Origin: Prorocentrum cordatum | Lineage: Eukaryota; Sar; Dinophyceae; Prorocentrales; Prorocentraceae | Direction of reading: 5' to 3' | Length of the DNA: 64,000 bases | NCBI GenBank assembly: GCA_963575745.1 | Contig: CAUYUJ010019882.1 | Coordinates: 706,739 to 770,738, forward strand | Shown here: positions 31,520 to 41,404 of the stretch, piece by piece | Position numbering within the stretch: position 1 is the stretch's first letter | Layout of the letters: every line of letters starts with the position of its first letter | The notes under the pieces: model-generated | Told to the model about the DNA's origin: nothing | The model's database searches: none | Seen by the model: the letters and a program-made list of their open reading frames with translations, nothing else | Made by a program: the position numbers and the translations under genes

Positions 31520-32228
31520 TCTTCCTCCGCCTCCTCCTCCCCCTCCTCCTCCAACACCTCCTCCCTTCCTCCCTCCCTCCCTCCCTCCCTTCTGCCTAAA
31601 AAACATCCTCCTCAGCTCGTTCGGCTTCCCCAGCGCTTCGGTCCCGGGTTCCTGGGAAGGTTCTGAGTGGACAGGGGATGCCGCTAATTTTTCGCTATCG
31701 TAGCGCATCGCGATGGGGCCAACTCCGATTCCAACTCCGACTCCCTCCGTCTCTTCTGCCTCCTCCCTCGTGCCTCCCTCCCTCTCTCCTGCCTCGTCGC
31801 TCCTCCCTTCCTCCCTTCCTCCCTCCCCCGCTCCCTTCTGCCTCCTTCTCTGAGGAAGCAAAAACATGCAGACATCGCAACTCCCCTGACCCATCCCAGG
31901 GATGCTGACTAGAATTTCCAGGGCAATCCAGCCGTGGCGACAAGAGCCGTCCAGGACGAGCTGCACCGTAGGTCCCTCCTCGTCCTCCTTCTCCTCCTCC
32001 TCCTCCTCCTCCTCCTCCTCCGCCTCCTCCGCCTCCTATGCCTCCTATGCCTCCTCCTCCTCCTCCTCCTCCTCCTCCTCCTCCTCCTCCTCCTCCCCGC
32101 CGTCCCCTTCCTACCTCCCTCCCTCCCTCCCTCGCCGCCCCCTGGCGCCCCTCCCTCCCTCCCTCCCACCCTCATCCTGCCATCCCTCCCCCCCTCCCTC
32201 CTCCCTCCCTCGCCGCCCACCCCGCGCC
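31520..32228. repeat. TCC/CCTCCCT microsatellites
   Basis: TCCTCC and CCTCCCTCCCT blocks (31520-31600, 31740-31850, 31975-32100, 32110-32220) with short unique spacers. Confidence 0.85.
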
Positions 32229-32355
32229 CCGCCAGGTACGGGCTCGGGGCGAGGGGCTGGATTATCATGTACAACTGCTCGCCTGCGGCCAGGGCCGCCC
32301 CCGGGTCCACCCGCCGGCGAGCTCCGCCCCTCGCCGCGTTCTCGTCTTCTCCCCA
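32229..32355 (-). CDS. Exon-like island, possible MLLE first half
   Basis: On the minus strand, between pyrimidine microsatellite and C-rich DNA, the frame reads ...DPGAALAAGEQLYMIIQ then PLAPSPYLAG. The pattern GEQLYxxIxPL...LAG resembles the helix preceding KITGMLLE in MLLE domains, and would be followed by an intron. It is the counterpart in strand and setting of the islands at 23.4 and 15.8 kb. No confirming motif is present here, so this is only suggestive. Confidence 0.25.
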
Positions 32356-32454
32356 CGGAGGGGAGGACCGCACCCTAGCCACAACTGGCCATTGGCGCCC
32401 AAACCCGAGCGCCACAGCCCTAGCACCCGATCCACAACCATCACGCCCTGACCC

Positions 32455-32770
32455 GCATCCCCCGAGCCCTAACCCTGGCTTGAAACCCCCATCCACTAAG
32501 ACTCTAAGCCTCGCAACCTCAACCGAACCCTGACACGCGAACACCCTAACCCCAGCACCCCAAACCCTGATCATAGCCTCCTAACCCTAACACCCCAACG
32601 CGCTAATGTCAACACCTTAACCCTAAACCGCTCACACCCTAACCCTAACACCCTACGTACCCCTAACACCATAAACCTAACATCCGAATACACTAGCACT
32701 CCTAAACCCCAGCACTCTAACCGTAGCACCCTAACCCTAACACCCTAACGTCTTAGCACTGACACCATGA
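32455..32770. repeat. Interstitial telomere-like CCCTAACAC repeats
   Basis: CCCTAACCCTAA, ACACCCTAACCCTAACACCC and variants (CCCTAAACC, ACCCCAGCACCC) fill about 300 bp on the plus strand. It resembles a degenerate telomere-type array (CCCTAA/CCCTAAA) mixed with a CCCTAACAC nonamer. It could be an interstitial telomeric relic or an independent microsatellite. Confidence 0.6.
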
Positions 32771-32984
32771 CCCTACCCACGCGCTGGAGTGCGCGCCGTT
32801 CCACCTCGTCCGCCGCCAAACAAGCGAGGAAAGGGAGGTTTACCAACTCGTCTCTGGCGCAAATGGGGCGAGGTGGAATAGATGGGGAGGCAAAAACGGA
32901 CACACCCTTGAAAGGGGTGTAGAGGGGGGGTTCGTTTGCCCCAGGGGTTCGTTTGCCCCCCCCATCCCCTTCTCTCACTGCAGG

Positions 32985-33200
32985 GGAACCACTGGCGCTC
33001 TTTCCCAAGACGGCCCAACGGAGGCCCAGAAGAGCCCAAGAGGCCCCCGAGAGGCCGCCAATGCAATCACAAGAGAACCCCCAAATAGCCGAAGAGTCCC
33101 AGCGCGGCTCCGAGATGGCCCCGCAGCCCCGCAGGAGCCCACGACAGCCCCCAGCCAGCCCAGGCATCCCGACTGAGAGCCTCACCCAAAGCCCTCACCC
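32985..33200. repeat. CCCAAGAGGCCCC-type degenerate repeat
   Basis: CCCAAGACGGCCCAACGGAGG, CCAAGAGGCCCCCGAGAGG, CCGAGATGGCCCCGCAGCCCC. It uses the same motifs as 18.5-19.0 and 51.8 kb. A minus-strand ORF through it (32745-33185) is not supported as a gene. Confidence 0.5.
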
Positions 33201-33234
33201 AAGCCTCTGTGTCCCTCAATAGTTCTGGGTCCCT

Positions 33235-33535
33235 GGACTACAAGTACCCTCTTCCCGAACTGCAAGTGCCCCTCCCCCGGACCACAAGTACATCCCCTGG
33301 ACTACAGCTACCCCTCCCAGACTACAGGTCACCCCCCTGGACTACAGGTACCCCCCTGAGACTACATCCACGCGTGCGTTGACGCGTCAACACGCGTTTC
33401 CCCCCAGACTGCAGGTACCCCCCCGGACTCCACCTCGAACTACTGGTAGCCCCCTCCCCAACTATAGGTACCCCTTACACCCCTCCCTGGACTACAAGTA
33501 CCCTCCCTGGACTGCAGATGCCCCCAGAACTAGTG
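33235..33535. repeat. GGACTACAGGTACCCC repeat
   Basis: About twelve copies of GACTACAAGTACCC / GACTACAGGTACCCCCC, often preceded by CCCTGG or CCCAGA, at 20-30 bp spacing. Interrupted near 33365-33400 by CACGCGTGCGTTGACGCG. Confidence 0.7.
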
Positions 33536-33539
33536 AGGG

Positions 33540-34030
33540 ACACAAAGTAATCTGCGCTCTCGGGCTCATTGGGCACGTAGAAGTACAAGTGGCTTGCGCT
33601 TCGAAGCCACTGGGAGAAAGAAAAATCCGAGTGAGTGGGCTTTCCGTGCCCATCGGAGCCCCCATACCGCACACCCCTGACGCATTCGTTGCATCGCGTA
33701 GCTGGTCCCCGAGACGGTTCCGTGGAGCCTCTTTCGGCGCACCTCTCACACATTTCGGGCCCCGCGGGGCCTTCAGCTGACCCCTAAGACGGCTCAGAGG
33801 AACCTTTCATTCGGCACACCACTACGTACCCACGGGCCCGAGATTCGCTCAGTCGGCCCCCAAAGCCGCCACCTCCCCCCACAGTAGACTCCAAGATGAC
33901 TCGACGAAAATCAGCAACGATTGGTACCGACCCTCGTGGGAGCCGCCCCCACCGAACACCAACTGTTTCCCGCAGCAGCGTGTGAATTTCCCCGTGGGGG
34001 GCCCGCCGTACCTCCCGCTCTGCGAGCTCA
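33540..34030. other. Unassigned DNA
   Basis: No repeat or family is recognised. ORFs on both strands are under 140 codons and overlap each other. Confidence 0.3.
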
Positions 34031-34036
34031 ATTATA

Positions 34037-34262
34037 GGCCTCCTAGATGGGGTCGGAGTAGATGGGGTCGGAGGATCGCGCCGCATCGCCGATGCATCGG
34101 CGATGCATCGGCGATGCACCGGCGATGCATCGTCGAAGTGGGCGATGCATCGACGACGTCGACGTGAAGCAAAGATGGCTCCACATCGAGCCGCGTCGTC
34201 GATACATCGGCGATGCGGCTCGATCCTCCGACCCCATCTACTCGAACCCCATCTGGGAGGCC
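34037..34262. mobile_element. Foldback element (MITE-like), TA-flanked, ~60-bp arms
   Basis: The left arm GGCCTCCTAGATGGGGTCGG continuing AGTAGATGGGGTCGGAGGATCG pairs with the right arm ending CCCCATCTGGGAGGCC. Arms are about 60 bp with only a few mismatches and TA flanks both ends (34035-34036, 34263-34264). The centre is an array of GATGCATCGGC palindromes. No ORF is present. Confidence 0.8.
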
Positions 34263-34264
34263 TA

Positions 34265-34785
34265 GATCAATGAATCAAAGAAACTGGTCATGCGGGTCAG
34301 CGCAGACGGAAAAATAAAAAAGGAGCCCCTGGCCAGCGAGGGCACGAGCCTCCTTGAACTGGCGAAGCACAAACCACTGAGCACGAAGCACGAAGAGCGC
34401 GCCCCCGCGCGGGCACCGTCCAGGGCACCGCGGGCGCAGCGCTGGAGCGCCGGTGCGCAAGGAAAAGAATACGCCCGATCAGAAATCCAGCCCGATATCG
34501 TTCCAAAACTTCGTCGTGGCAATGTTCGCATGTGGCGCGACGTAAACTGTGAGCCAGAATTTCGCCGAGAATCCGTCAACGCTGCGTTGGGGATGTCCTC
34601 TCCCTCCAACGCGAGGTGGAACTGAATATGGGACGTCGGATGCTCCATGCTAGGTGTCGGAGTGCTGACTTGTCGGAGGCTGGAGGCGAATAAGTGGCCC
34701 TGGTAACGGGCATGGATAAATGATCCTGGCGAAGGACCCAAACATATGCAATTATGAATAACGCGTTGCGGGTGCCGCTTTCGGT
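34265..34785 (+). other. Unassigned DNA with one small ORF
   Basis: The 111-codon plus-strand frame 34290-34625 (starting MRVSADGKIKKEPLASEG) is evenly composed and could be an exon, but the minus strand is also open across it and no family is recognised. It starts right beside the foldback element. Confidence 0.2.
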
Positions 34786-34789
34786 GGAG

Positions 34790-35417
34790 CTCCCTATGGG
34801 GCCACGAAACGCGTGAGGGACGTGCCGCAATGGGTGGGGGGACGCATGCGGGCGGTGCCACTGGGGCCTTCGGTGGGGTCCCTATGGGGCCAGAAAACGC
34901 TGTCCTGGGTGTGGCTGACGCATGTGGCCAATGGGGCCGCAGGTAGAGCTCCCTATTGTGCCACGAAGCGCTGTACTGGGTGTGGCGGACGCATGTGGTC
35001 AACCCCGCTGGGGCAGCAGATGGAGCTCCCTATGGGGCCACGAAACGCTGTACTGGGTGTGGCGGACGCATGTGGCCACCCCCACTGGGGCCTTGCGAGG
35101 AGCTCCCTATGGGGCCGCGAAGCGGTGTACTGGGTGTGGCGGACGCACGTGGCCACCTCCACTGGGGCCTTGGGTGGAGTTTTCCATGGGGCCACGAAGC
35201 GCTGTACTGGGTGTGGCTGACGCATGTGGCCACCCCCAATGGGGCCGCAGGTGGAGCTCCCCATGAGGCCACGAAACGCTGTACTGGGTGTGGCGGACGC
35301 ATGTGGCCGCCCCCACTGGGGCCGCAGATGGAGCTCCCTATGGGGCCACGAAGCGCTGTATTGGGTGTGGCGGACGCACGTGGCCACCCCCACTGGGGCC
35401 TTAGGTGGAACTCCCTG
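34790..35417. repeat. 77-bp minisatellite, left block
   Basis: The unit reads GGAGCTCCCTATGGGGCCAC, then GAAACGCTGTACTGGGTGTG, then GCGGACGCATGTGGCCACCC, then CCACTGGGGCC. CTGTACTGGG recurs at 34971, 35048, 35125, 35202 and so on. The leftmost copies are diverged. 77 leaves remainder 2 on division by 3, so frames cycle and long ORFs occur in all frames; they are by-products. Confidence 0.95.
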
Positions 35418-35422
35418 CGGTA

Positions 35423-35705
35423 CATCGACAAAATGTTGCACCACCTGGTGCCCAAGACAGCGGACATCGTTTTTAAATAGACGCTTACGTATGAGCCTCC
35501 CCCCCACCCCCATCTAATATTGGCTGCGGTCCGGGGTCGCCGGAACAGGTCGGTGGTGCAACATTCTGTCGATCGCCTGGGGAATTTCAGAACAGCTCCT
35601 TCTCGCATGCCCCCAATATTAGATGGGGGTGGGGCGGGGAGGCGGAGTGTTGAAGTACACATTTCAATGCTCGCCTAAAAAGTGCTGCAACATTTTGTCG
35701 ACGTA
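35423..35705. mobile_element. Foldback element inserted in the 77-bp minisatellite
   Basis: Left end CATCGACAAAATGTTGCACC and right end GTGCTGCAACATTTTGTCGACGTA are inverted copies. Arms of about 100 bp include a GCCTCC...CACCCCCATCTAATATTGG segment repeated in inverse at ~35610. The element interrupts a repeat unit and CGGTA occurs on both sides (35418-35422, 35706-35710), consistent with a 5-bp target duplication. An extra internal copy of the end (GTGCAACATTCTGTCGATCG) lies near 35553. No ORF is present. Confidence 0.75.
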
Positions 35706-35710
35706 CGGTA

Positions 35711-36432
35711 TGGGGCCACGAAACGCTGTACTGGGTGTGGCGGACGCATGTGGCCACCCCCACTGGGGCCTTATGTGGAGCTCCCTATGGGGCCACGAAG
35801 CGCTGTACTGGGTGTGGCGGACGCATGTGGCCACCTCCACTGGGGCCTTATGTGGAGCTCCCTATGGGGCCACGAAACGCTGTACTCGGTGTGGCGGACG
35901 CATGCGGCCACCCCCAATGGGGCCGCAGATGGAGCTCCCCATGAGGCCACGAAAAGCTGTACTGGGTGTGGCTGACGCATGTGGCCACCCCCACTGGGGC
36001 CGCAGATGGAGCTCCCTATGCGGCCACGAAGCGCTGTACTGGGTGTGGCGGACGCACGTGGCAACCCCCACTGGGGCCTTGCGAGGAGCTCCCTATGGGG
36101 CCACGAAGCGCTGTACTGGGTGTGGCGGACGCATGTGGCCACCCCCACTGGGGCCTCAGGTGGAGCTCCCTATGGGACCACGAAACGCCGTACTGGGTGT
36201 GGCGGACGCATGTTGCCACCCCCGCTGGGGCCTCAGGTGGAGCTCCCTATGGGGCCACGAAACGCTGTAGTGGGTGCGGCGGACGCATGTGGCCACCCCC
36301 ACTGGGGCCTTAGGTGGAGCTTCCTATGGGGTCAAGAAGCGCGGTACTGGGTGTGGCGGACGCATGTGGCCACCCCACTGGGGCCCTAGGTGGAGCTCCC
36401 TATGAGGCCACGAAACGCTGTACTGGGTGTGA
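35711..36432. repeat. 77-bp minisatellite, right block
   Basis: The same unit as the left block, nine or so further copies. It ends within a unit at CTGTACTGGGTGTGATGG, passing directly into GAT repeats. Confidence 0.95.
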
Positions 36433-36572
36433 TGGTGGTGAGGATGATACTGCTGCTGATGAGGATGATGCTGACGATGACGATGAGGATGAGGATGAGG
36501 ATGATGAGGAGGAGGATGATGATGATGATGATGAGGCTGACGATGCTGACGATGCTGACGATGCTGACGATA

Positions 36573-36671
<99 letters not shown>

Positions 36672-36678
36672 CTGATGC

Positions 36679-36710
<32 letters not shown>

Positions 36711-36777
36711 GTGATGATGACGATGCTGACGATGCTGACGATGATGATGATGATGATGATGATGGTGATGATGATTA
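36433..36777. repeat. (GAT)n / GATGAC microsatellite
   Basis: GATGAT with GCTGAC interspersed. Poly-Asp, poly-Met and poly-Ile ORFs are artefacts. It seems to have grown from the TGTGATGG end of the minisatellite. Confidence 0.95.
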
Positions 36778-36859
36778 CGGGAGGAGGGAGGCGGAGGAGG
36801 AGGGGAGGACTGACGCGGGGCGCTGTCTGTTCAAAACGAAGACCCAACACCACAGGATG

Positions 36860-37290
36860 GTTGGAAATTAACGCCGGAAGCTGGAAGTCGGAAGCTGGAA
36901 GTAGGAGCGGCGCGCTAGTGGAGGCTTGAGGTCGATTGTCGGAGGTGGAAATGGGAAGTCGAATGCTGGATGCTGGGGGTCAGATTGCTGAGCTGGTGGA
37001 GGCTGGAGGTCGAGAGGTGGGCGTGGATGTGGAAGTGGAAAGCTGGGTGCTGAAAGCTGGAAGTCGGAGGTGTGCGCCGGCGGGGTCGGCCTGTCGATTC
37101 TTGGAGGTGGTCTGAACAGACGGGAGAAGATGTTCCAAGGGCTCCTAACTTCACGCTTCGCGCTGCGCGAAGCGCGAACAACTTCGCGCTCTCGCGCCGC
37201 CCCCAAAGGGGAGAAGAGGAGGACGAGGAGGAAGGGGAGGGAGAATGAGGCCCGCGAAGCGCGAATAATTTCGCGCCCTCGTGGGAGCCC
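36860..37290. repeat. GCTGGAAGTCGGA-type repeats and GCGCGAA palindromes
   Basis: GCTGGAAGTCGGAAGCTGGAA and related units recur through 37070. At 37149-37195 TTCGCGCTGCGCGAAGCGCG forms a perfect-looking hairpin, with a partial second copy (GCGAAGCGCGAATAATTTCG) at 37253-37276. Confidence 0.55.
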
Positions 37291-37715
37291 TTGATGATCG
37301 GGCAGAGGTGAACCTCCAGGCGCCGTGCTCTCCAGGCGTCCGTGGCGCCGTGCTCTCCAAGCGTCCGACCGCGGCGATTCGATGTCGCAGTCGAATCGCC
37401 CGCAGTTGCGAGACTGTCTTGAGCGATGCTGGCTTGACCACAATGAAGGGGCCCTGGGACACACAAAAATAAAAGGATTCCCACTACTTTCCCATATTTT
37501 CTGGGTTTTTGTCTTCCCCCCCACTTCCCATACTTTCCCATATTTTCCTGGGAATCGACGATTCATTGTGTCTGTGTGTTTTTCCCCTCCTGACACAAGT
37601 CAGGGCGCCGCGGGCCTGGTAGCCGCTGTATGAAGCGAAATAGATGCCATCCCCCCTTGCTTGGAGCGATCCCACGCACGCGTGCTTCTCCCTTTCTTCC
37701 AATGGTTGCCGCCAG
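37291..37715. other. Unassigned DNA
   Basis: Contains repeated CCCATATTTTC/CCCATACTTTCC (37487-37550), a motif also seen near 52135-52165. No gene recognised. Confidence 0.3.
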
Positions 37716-37721
37716 GGCTGG

Positions 37722-37857
37722 ACCTAAACGGTGTCTTTCGTTTTCGTTTTGTTTTCGTTGACCCTCGCTTTTGTCTCGGATCCGCCTCTACCGCAAAGCG
37801 AAGTCGAAACGAAAACGGCCCACGAAATAGCCCAAAACACCGTTTTAGGCCAAGCCC
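37722..37857. mobile_element. Foldback element, CTAAACGGTGT termini
   Basis: Left CTAAACGGTGTCTTTCGTTTTCG is the inverse of the right arm (CGAAACGAAAACGGCCCACG, then AAATAGCCCAAAACACCGTTTTAG), with about 45-bp arms around a GACCCTCGCTTTTGTCTCGG loop. A right-arm copy lies at 24484-24530. No ORF. Confidence 0.6.
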
Positions 37858-38014
37858 TGGTTGCCGCGGGCACCCTCGACCGGTTCCGACTCCACCCTCT
37901 GCTTCGCAGCGAGGTCCCGAACAGGGCAGCCCGGCGCCCGGAGGCAGGGCCGCCAAGCGAACGGGGCCCCAACGCTGCTCCACGGTCGGCGCGCCCCCTC
38001 TTCCCCCTACACTA

Positions 38015-38165
38015 AGTCGGGCGTGTCCCACTACAGGGAGATTTTCGACGAGAAATAAAAATAACCCAAAAATATTTCAAAATGGTAAGAAATACTCCAA
38101 AAATAGTCCCCAGACTATGTTTGACTATTTTTAAATAGCTTCCCTGTAGAGGGATAGGCCCGACT
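38015..38165. mobile_element. MITE, TA-flanked, AGTCGGGC termini (copy 2)
   Basis: A 151-bp relative of 19183-19367. Ends are AGTCGGGCGTGTCCC and GGGATAGGCCCGACT, with TA at 38013-38014 and 38166-38167. Shared internal motifs include GATTTTCGACGA and CCAAAAATAGTCCCCAGAC. It is shorter and has no ORF. Confidence 0.8.
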
Positions 38166-38289
38166 TAACCCTACACAAGCTCACCCAAAAGAACTACGCA
38201 TCTGGTTGACAAGTCGATATAGCTCCATATTCTTCCTTCCCCTGGCGATGGACCCGCGGTGTGCATCACGACGCTCGTGATGTCTTCCA

Positions 38290-38669
38290 ACGCGGACAAT
38301 GTGTTCCTCGTCCTGCTGTTGTTGTCGCTGTTGCTGCTGCCGCTGCTGCTGCTGGTGCTCCTTCTGCTCGTTCGCATCGCCCTCCTACTCATCATTCTCG
38401 TCAGCCTGCTCGTTCATGCTCGTTCGCCGCAGAGGGCCAATACCTACTACTTCACAGACAGTGGTAGCAACCGAAATCACAAAAACCATCACCATCACCA
38501 CCATCCTCATCCTTATCCTTATCCTCATCCTCCTCCTCCTCCTCCTCCTCCTCCTCCTCTTCCTCCTCCTCCTCCTCCTCCTCCTCCTCCTCCTCCTCCT
38601 CCCCCTCCTCCTCCTCCTCCTCCTCATCATCATTATTATCATTATTATCATTATTATCATTATTATTGG

Positions 38670-38701
<32 letters not shown>

Positions 38702-38892
38702 GCACCATCATCATCAGCAGCATCAGCATCATCACGTTCACAAACACTATCCCATGTCCCTATCACCATCATCAGCATAATCATCATCAGCATCACCATC
38801 ACCACCATCATCATCACCACCAGCATCAGCATCATCATCAGCATCATCATCATCAGCAGCATCAGCATCAGCATCAACAACATCAACATCAA

Positions 38893-38952
<60 letters not shown>

Positions 38953-39016
38953 TATCACCATCCTCATCCTCGTTGTCATCCTCATCCTCATCACCATCAC
39001 CACCATCATCATCATC

Positions 39017-39094
<78 letters not shown>

Positions 39095-39278
39095 TTCATC
39101 TTCATCTTCATCATCATCATCATCATCACCATCACCATCACCATCACCATCACCATCACCATTACCAACACCATCACCTTCACCATCACCATCACCATCA
39201 CCATCATCATCATCATCATCATCACCATCATCATCATCACCATCATCACCGTCGTCATCATCATCATCATCATCATCA

Positions 39279-39309
<31 letters not shown>

Positions 39310-39451
39310 TCATCATCATCATCATCATCAACATCATCATTATCTTCATCTTCATCATCATCATCACATCATCACCATACCATCACCATCACCATCACCC
39401 ATTACCAACACCATCACCTTCACCATCACCATCACCACCACCATCATCATC

Positions 39452-39483
<32 letters not shown>

Positions 39484-39550
39484 CATCACCGTCGTCATCA
39501 TCATCATCATCATCATCATCGTCATCGTCATCGTCATCGTCATCTCATCG

Positions 39551-39608
<58 letters not shown>
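38290..39608. repeat. CTG, TCC and long CAT/ATC microsatellite
   Basis: CTGCTG (38315-38370), TCCTCC (38530-38625), TTATCA (38630-38665) and then about 900 bp of CATCAT with CACCAT, CATCGT and CATCTT variants. A complex variant stretch (ATTACCAACACCATCACCTTC and what follows) occurs at ~39160 and again at ~39400, showing a ~240-bp internal duplication. Confidence 0.95.
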
Positions 39609-39639
39609 TCCATGGCTAGATCAGTGGATTGCCAACGCT

Positions 39640-39905
39640 GGTGCGGGCGCTGGTACCACTGCGGGTGCTGGTGGCCGGTGCTGGTGGCGGGTGCCGCCAG
39701 TGCCAGATGCTGGTAGCGGCAGCCAATGCGGGTGCTGGTGTCAGTGCCAATGCGGGTGCCAGCGCGGGCGCAAGTGCCAATACTGGTGCCAGTGCTGCAG
39801 CACTGGCAGCCGGTGCTGGTGATGGTGCTAGCGCTGCAGCCGGCGCCGGCGCCGGTGCCTGTGCTGGTGCGCTGGTGCGCTGGTGCCGGTGCCAGTACTG
39901 GTGCC
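39640..39905. repeat. GGTGCTGGTGCCAGTGC minisatellite
   Basis: Irregular 6-18 bp units of GGTGCTGGTGCC, GTGCCAGTGC and GGCGCCGGTGCC. ORFs through it (Gly/Ala/Val-rich on plus, Ala/Pro-rich on minus) are by-products. Confidence 0.85.
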
Positions 39906-39989
39906 GGTCGGCGAGAATCGCTCTATAACGCCCCACCCCCCATGCCGGAATCCGCTCAGAACTGGAGCGCGCACCCCCACCGGGTTTCA

Positions 39990-40600
39990 TGTTGGGCAGT
40001 TGGTCGAGCCGCGTCCAGCCGTGGTTGAGAAGAACGCCCTCGAGCTTCGATGCTCGATCATCGAGCTCGATCCTCGACCCTCGATCTCCGCCCCACGACC
40101 ACATGCACGTTGTCTACGTACACGCCCGAGACGCACCTCCCGTGTTTGAGCTCCAGCGCAGGCAGCCTCTCGCGCATCGTCTGCAAAGGCCGCCCTCGAG
40201 CAGGGCCTCCTGCGGGCCTCGCCAGCGCCCTGGAGAGCGCCCAGGGCCAGTCCATACAGACAGGCCGCCATGCATGGGAAGAACACTTCGCCGTCCTCGA
40301 CCTGGGTCTTGGCGCTGGGCTCGTCACCATCCTGGACGGCAGGCGGCTGGCGGCGCGCGCTATCCAGCTCCGCGGTGCCGAAGCGGTCCTCGAAGCCGAA
40401 CCAGCAAGGAAGCTCTGGGGTCGTGTAGTCGCAGAAGCAGCCACCTACGTCGCCCTCTAGCCACGCTGAACAAGCGGGGCCCAACCCAAGCTGGTCGAAG
40501 CCCGAGGCGGCCGAACGAGATTCGGAGAGGTCCAACTTGGCCATGCACCTCGAGGAGCCCAGCCCGGTGGTTGGAAAGGTCGGTGCGCCCGATTTGCTAC
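39990..40600 (-). pseudogene. Frameshifted reverse-transcriptase remnant
   Basis: On the minus strand one frame reads MAKLDLS, LEGDVGGCFCDYTTPELPCW and GEVFFPCMA. A second frame continues PVCMDWPWALS and then LPALELKHGRCVSGVYVDNVHVVVG. A third continues SKLEGVLLNHGWTRLDQLPN. The order D-V-x-x-C-F, VFFPC, P-V/M-x-W-x-WALS and VYVDN (in place of YxDD) matches the palm of a retroelement reverse transcriptase family I recall from dinoflagellates. At least two frameshifts (near 40280 and 40090) break it, so it is inactive. No LTRs, integrase or RNase H were found nearby. Confidence 0.5.
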
Positions 40601-40644
40601 GCGGGCATCGAGCGCCAGCGCCGATCCAAGAAATCCGCGCGGAC

Positions 40645-41061
40645 CTCTGACAATTTATGTTTATGCCGTTCTTTCTTCTTCTTCTTCTCAAAAAGAAGAA
40701 GGAGAAGAAATAGAAGAAGACAAATAATAAGAATAATCGGAAACACGATGAAAACAATGAACCTGGCCCGCGCGGCCTCCGAACCCGGAGGCAGTCTGCG
40801 CCACCAGGCCTCCGCCCTGGCGCGCCTATGGGCCGACAGCTGTGCTGTGCCGGCACGGACGAGGAGCTGGCCAGGATGGATCGTATCGCTCGTGGCGCCT
40901 GCGGCGGCTCTGGGGTTGTTCCCATCGTACTTCAGGACCACATCCCAGATATGATTTCGAGCACCCAGAAAAGTGTCGGGTGTCGAAACAGTGTCGAAAG
41001 AGTGTCTCCCAGGGCCCGACACGTGGAAACCCTCCAATTTCGGTACTTTCCCGGTGCTCAA
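40645..41061 (-). other. Minus-strand open segment upstream of the RT remnant
   Basis: The frame reads FDTVSTPDTFLGARNHIWDV and LKYDGNNPRAAAGATSDTIH, then a very hydrophobic run (FIVFIVFPIILIICLLLFLL) and a Lys-rich run. The last two come from a TTC/GAA repeat hairpin at 40666-40735, which more likely belongs to an intron than to a membrane protein. It could be an N-terminal exon of the retroelement. Confidence 0.25.
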
Positions 41062-41404
41062 AATTCTCTCTGGTGGTCAAGGCTAGAGTAGGTTGGAACA
41101 TCACAACTCTAGGGCAAGGACGGGCGGGCGCGGTGACAGCGGGCGCCATGCCAGCCCCCTGTGGCGCCAGCGCCGGGTCTGGGGCAGGGACCGTGTTCGA
41201 GCTCGGATGATATCGTCGACGTCATCCGAACGGCCGAAAAGTCTGCGTCCTGCAGGCGGGGCGCAAAACCCCAGCGGTGCAGGGTCGGCCAAACGCCCGC
41301 CTCCAGATCGCGCGAGCCCGCTCTCCCCTCCTTCCCCTCCCCTCCCCCTTCCCTTCCCCCCTCCCTTTCCCTCTCCCTTCCCCCCCCCCCGTCCCCCACC
41401 CCAG

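Noticed and set aside
34770-36390. Overlapping ORFs of about 70-215 codons
   Set aside because: Frame-cycling translation of the 77-bp minisatellite.
40660-40740. Transmembrane segment followed by a Lys-rich tail
   Set aside because: Both halves are encoded by a TTC/GAA repeat hairpin; more likely intron or simple sequence.
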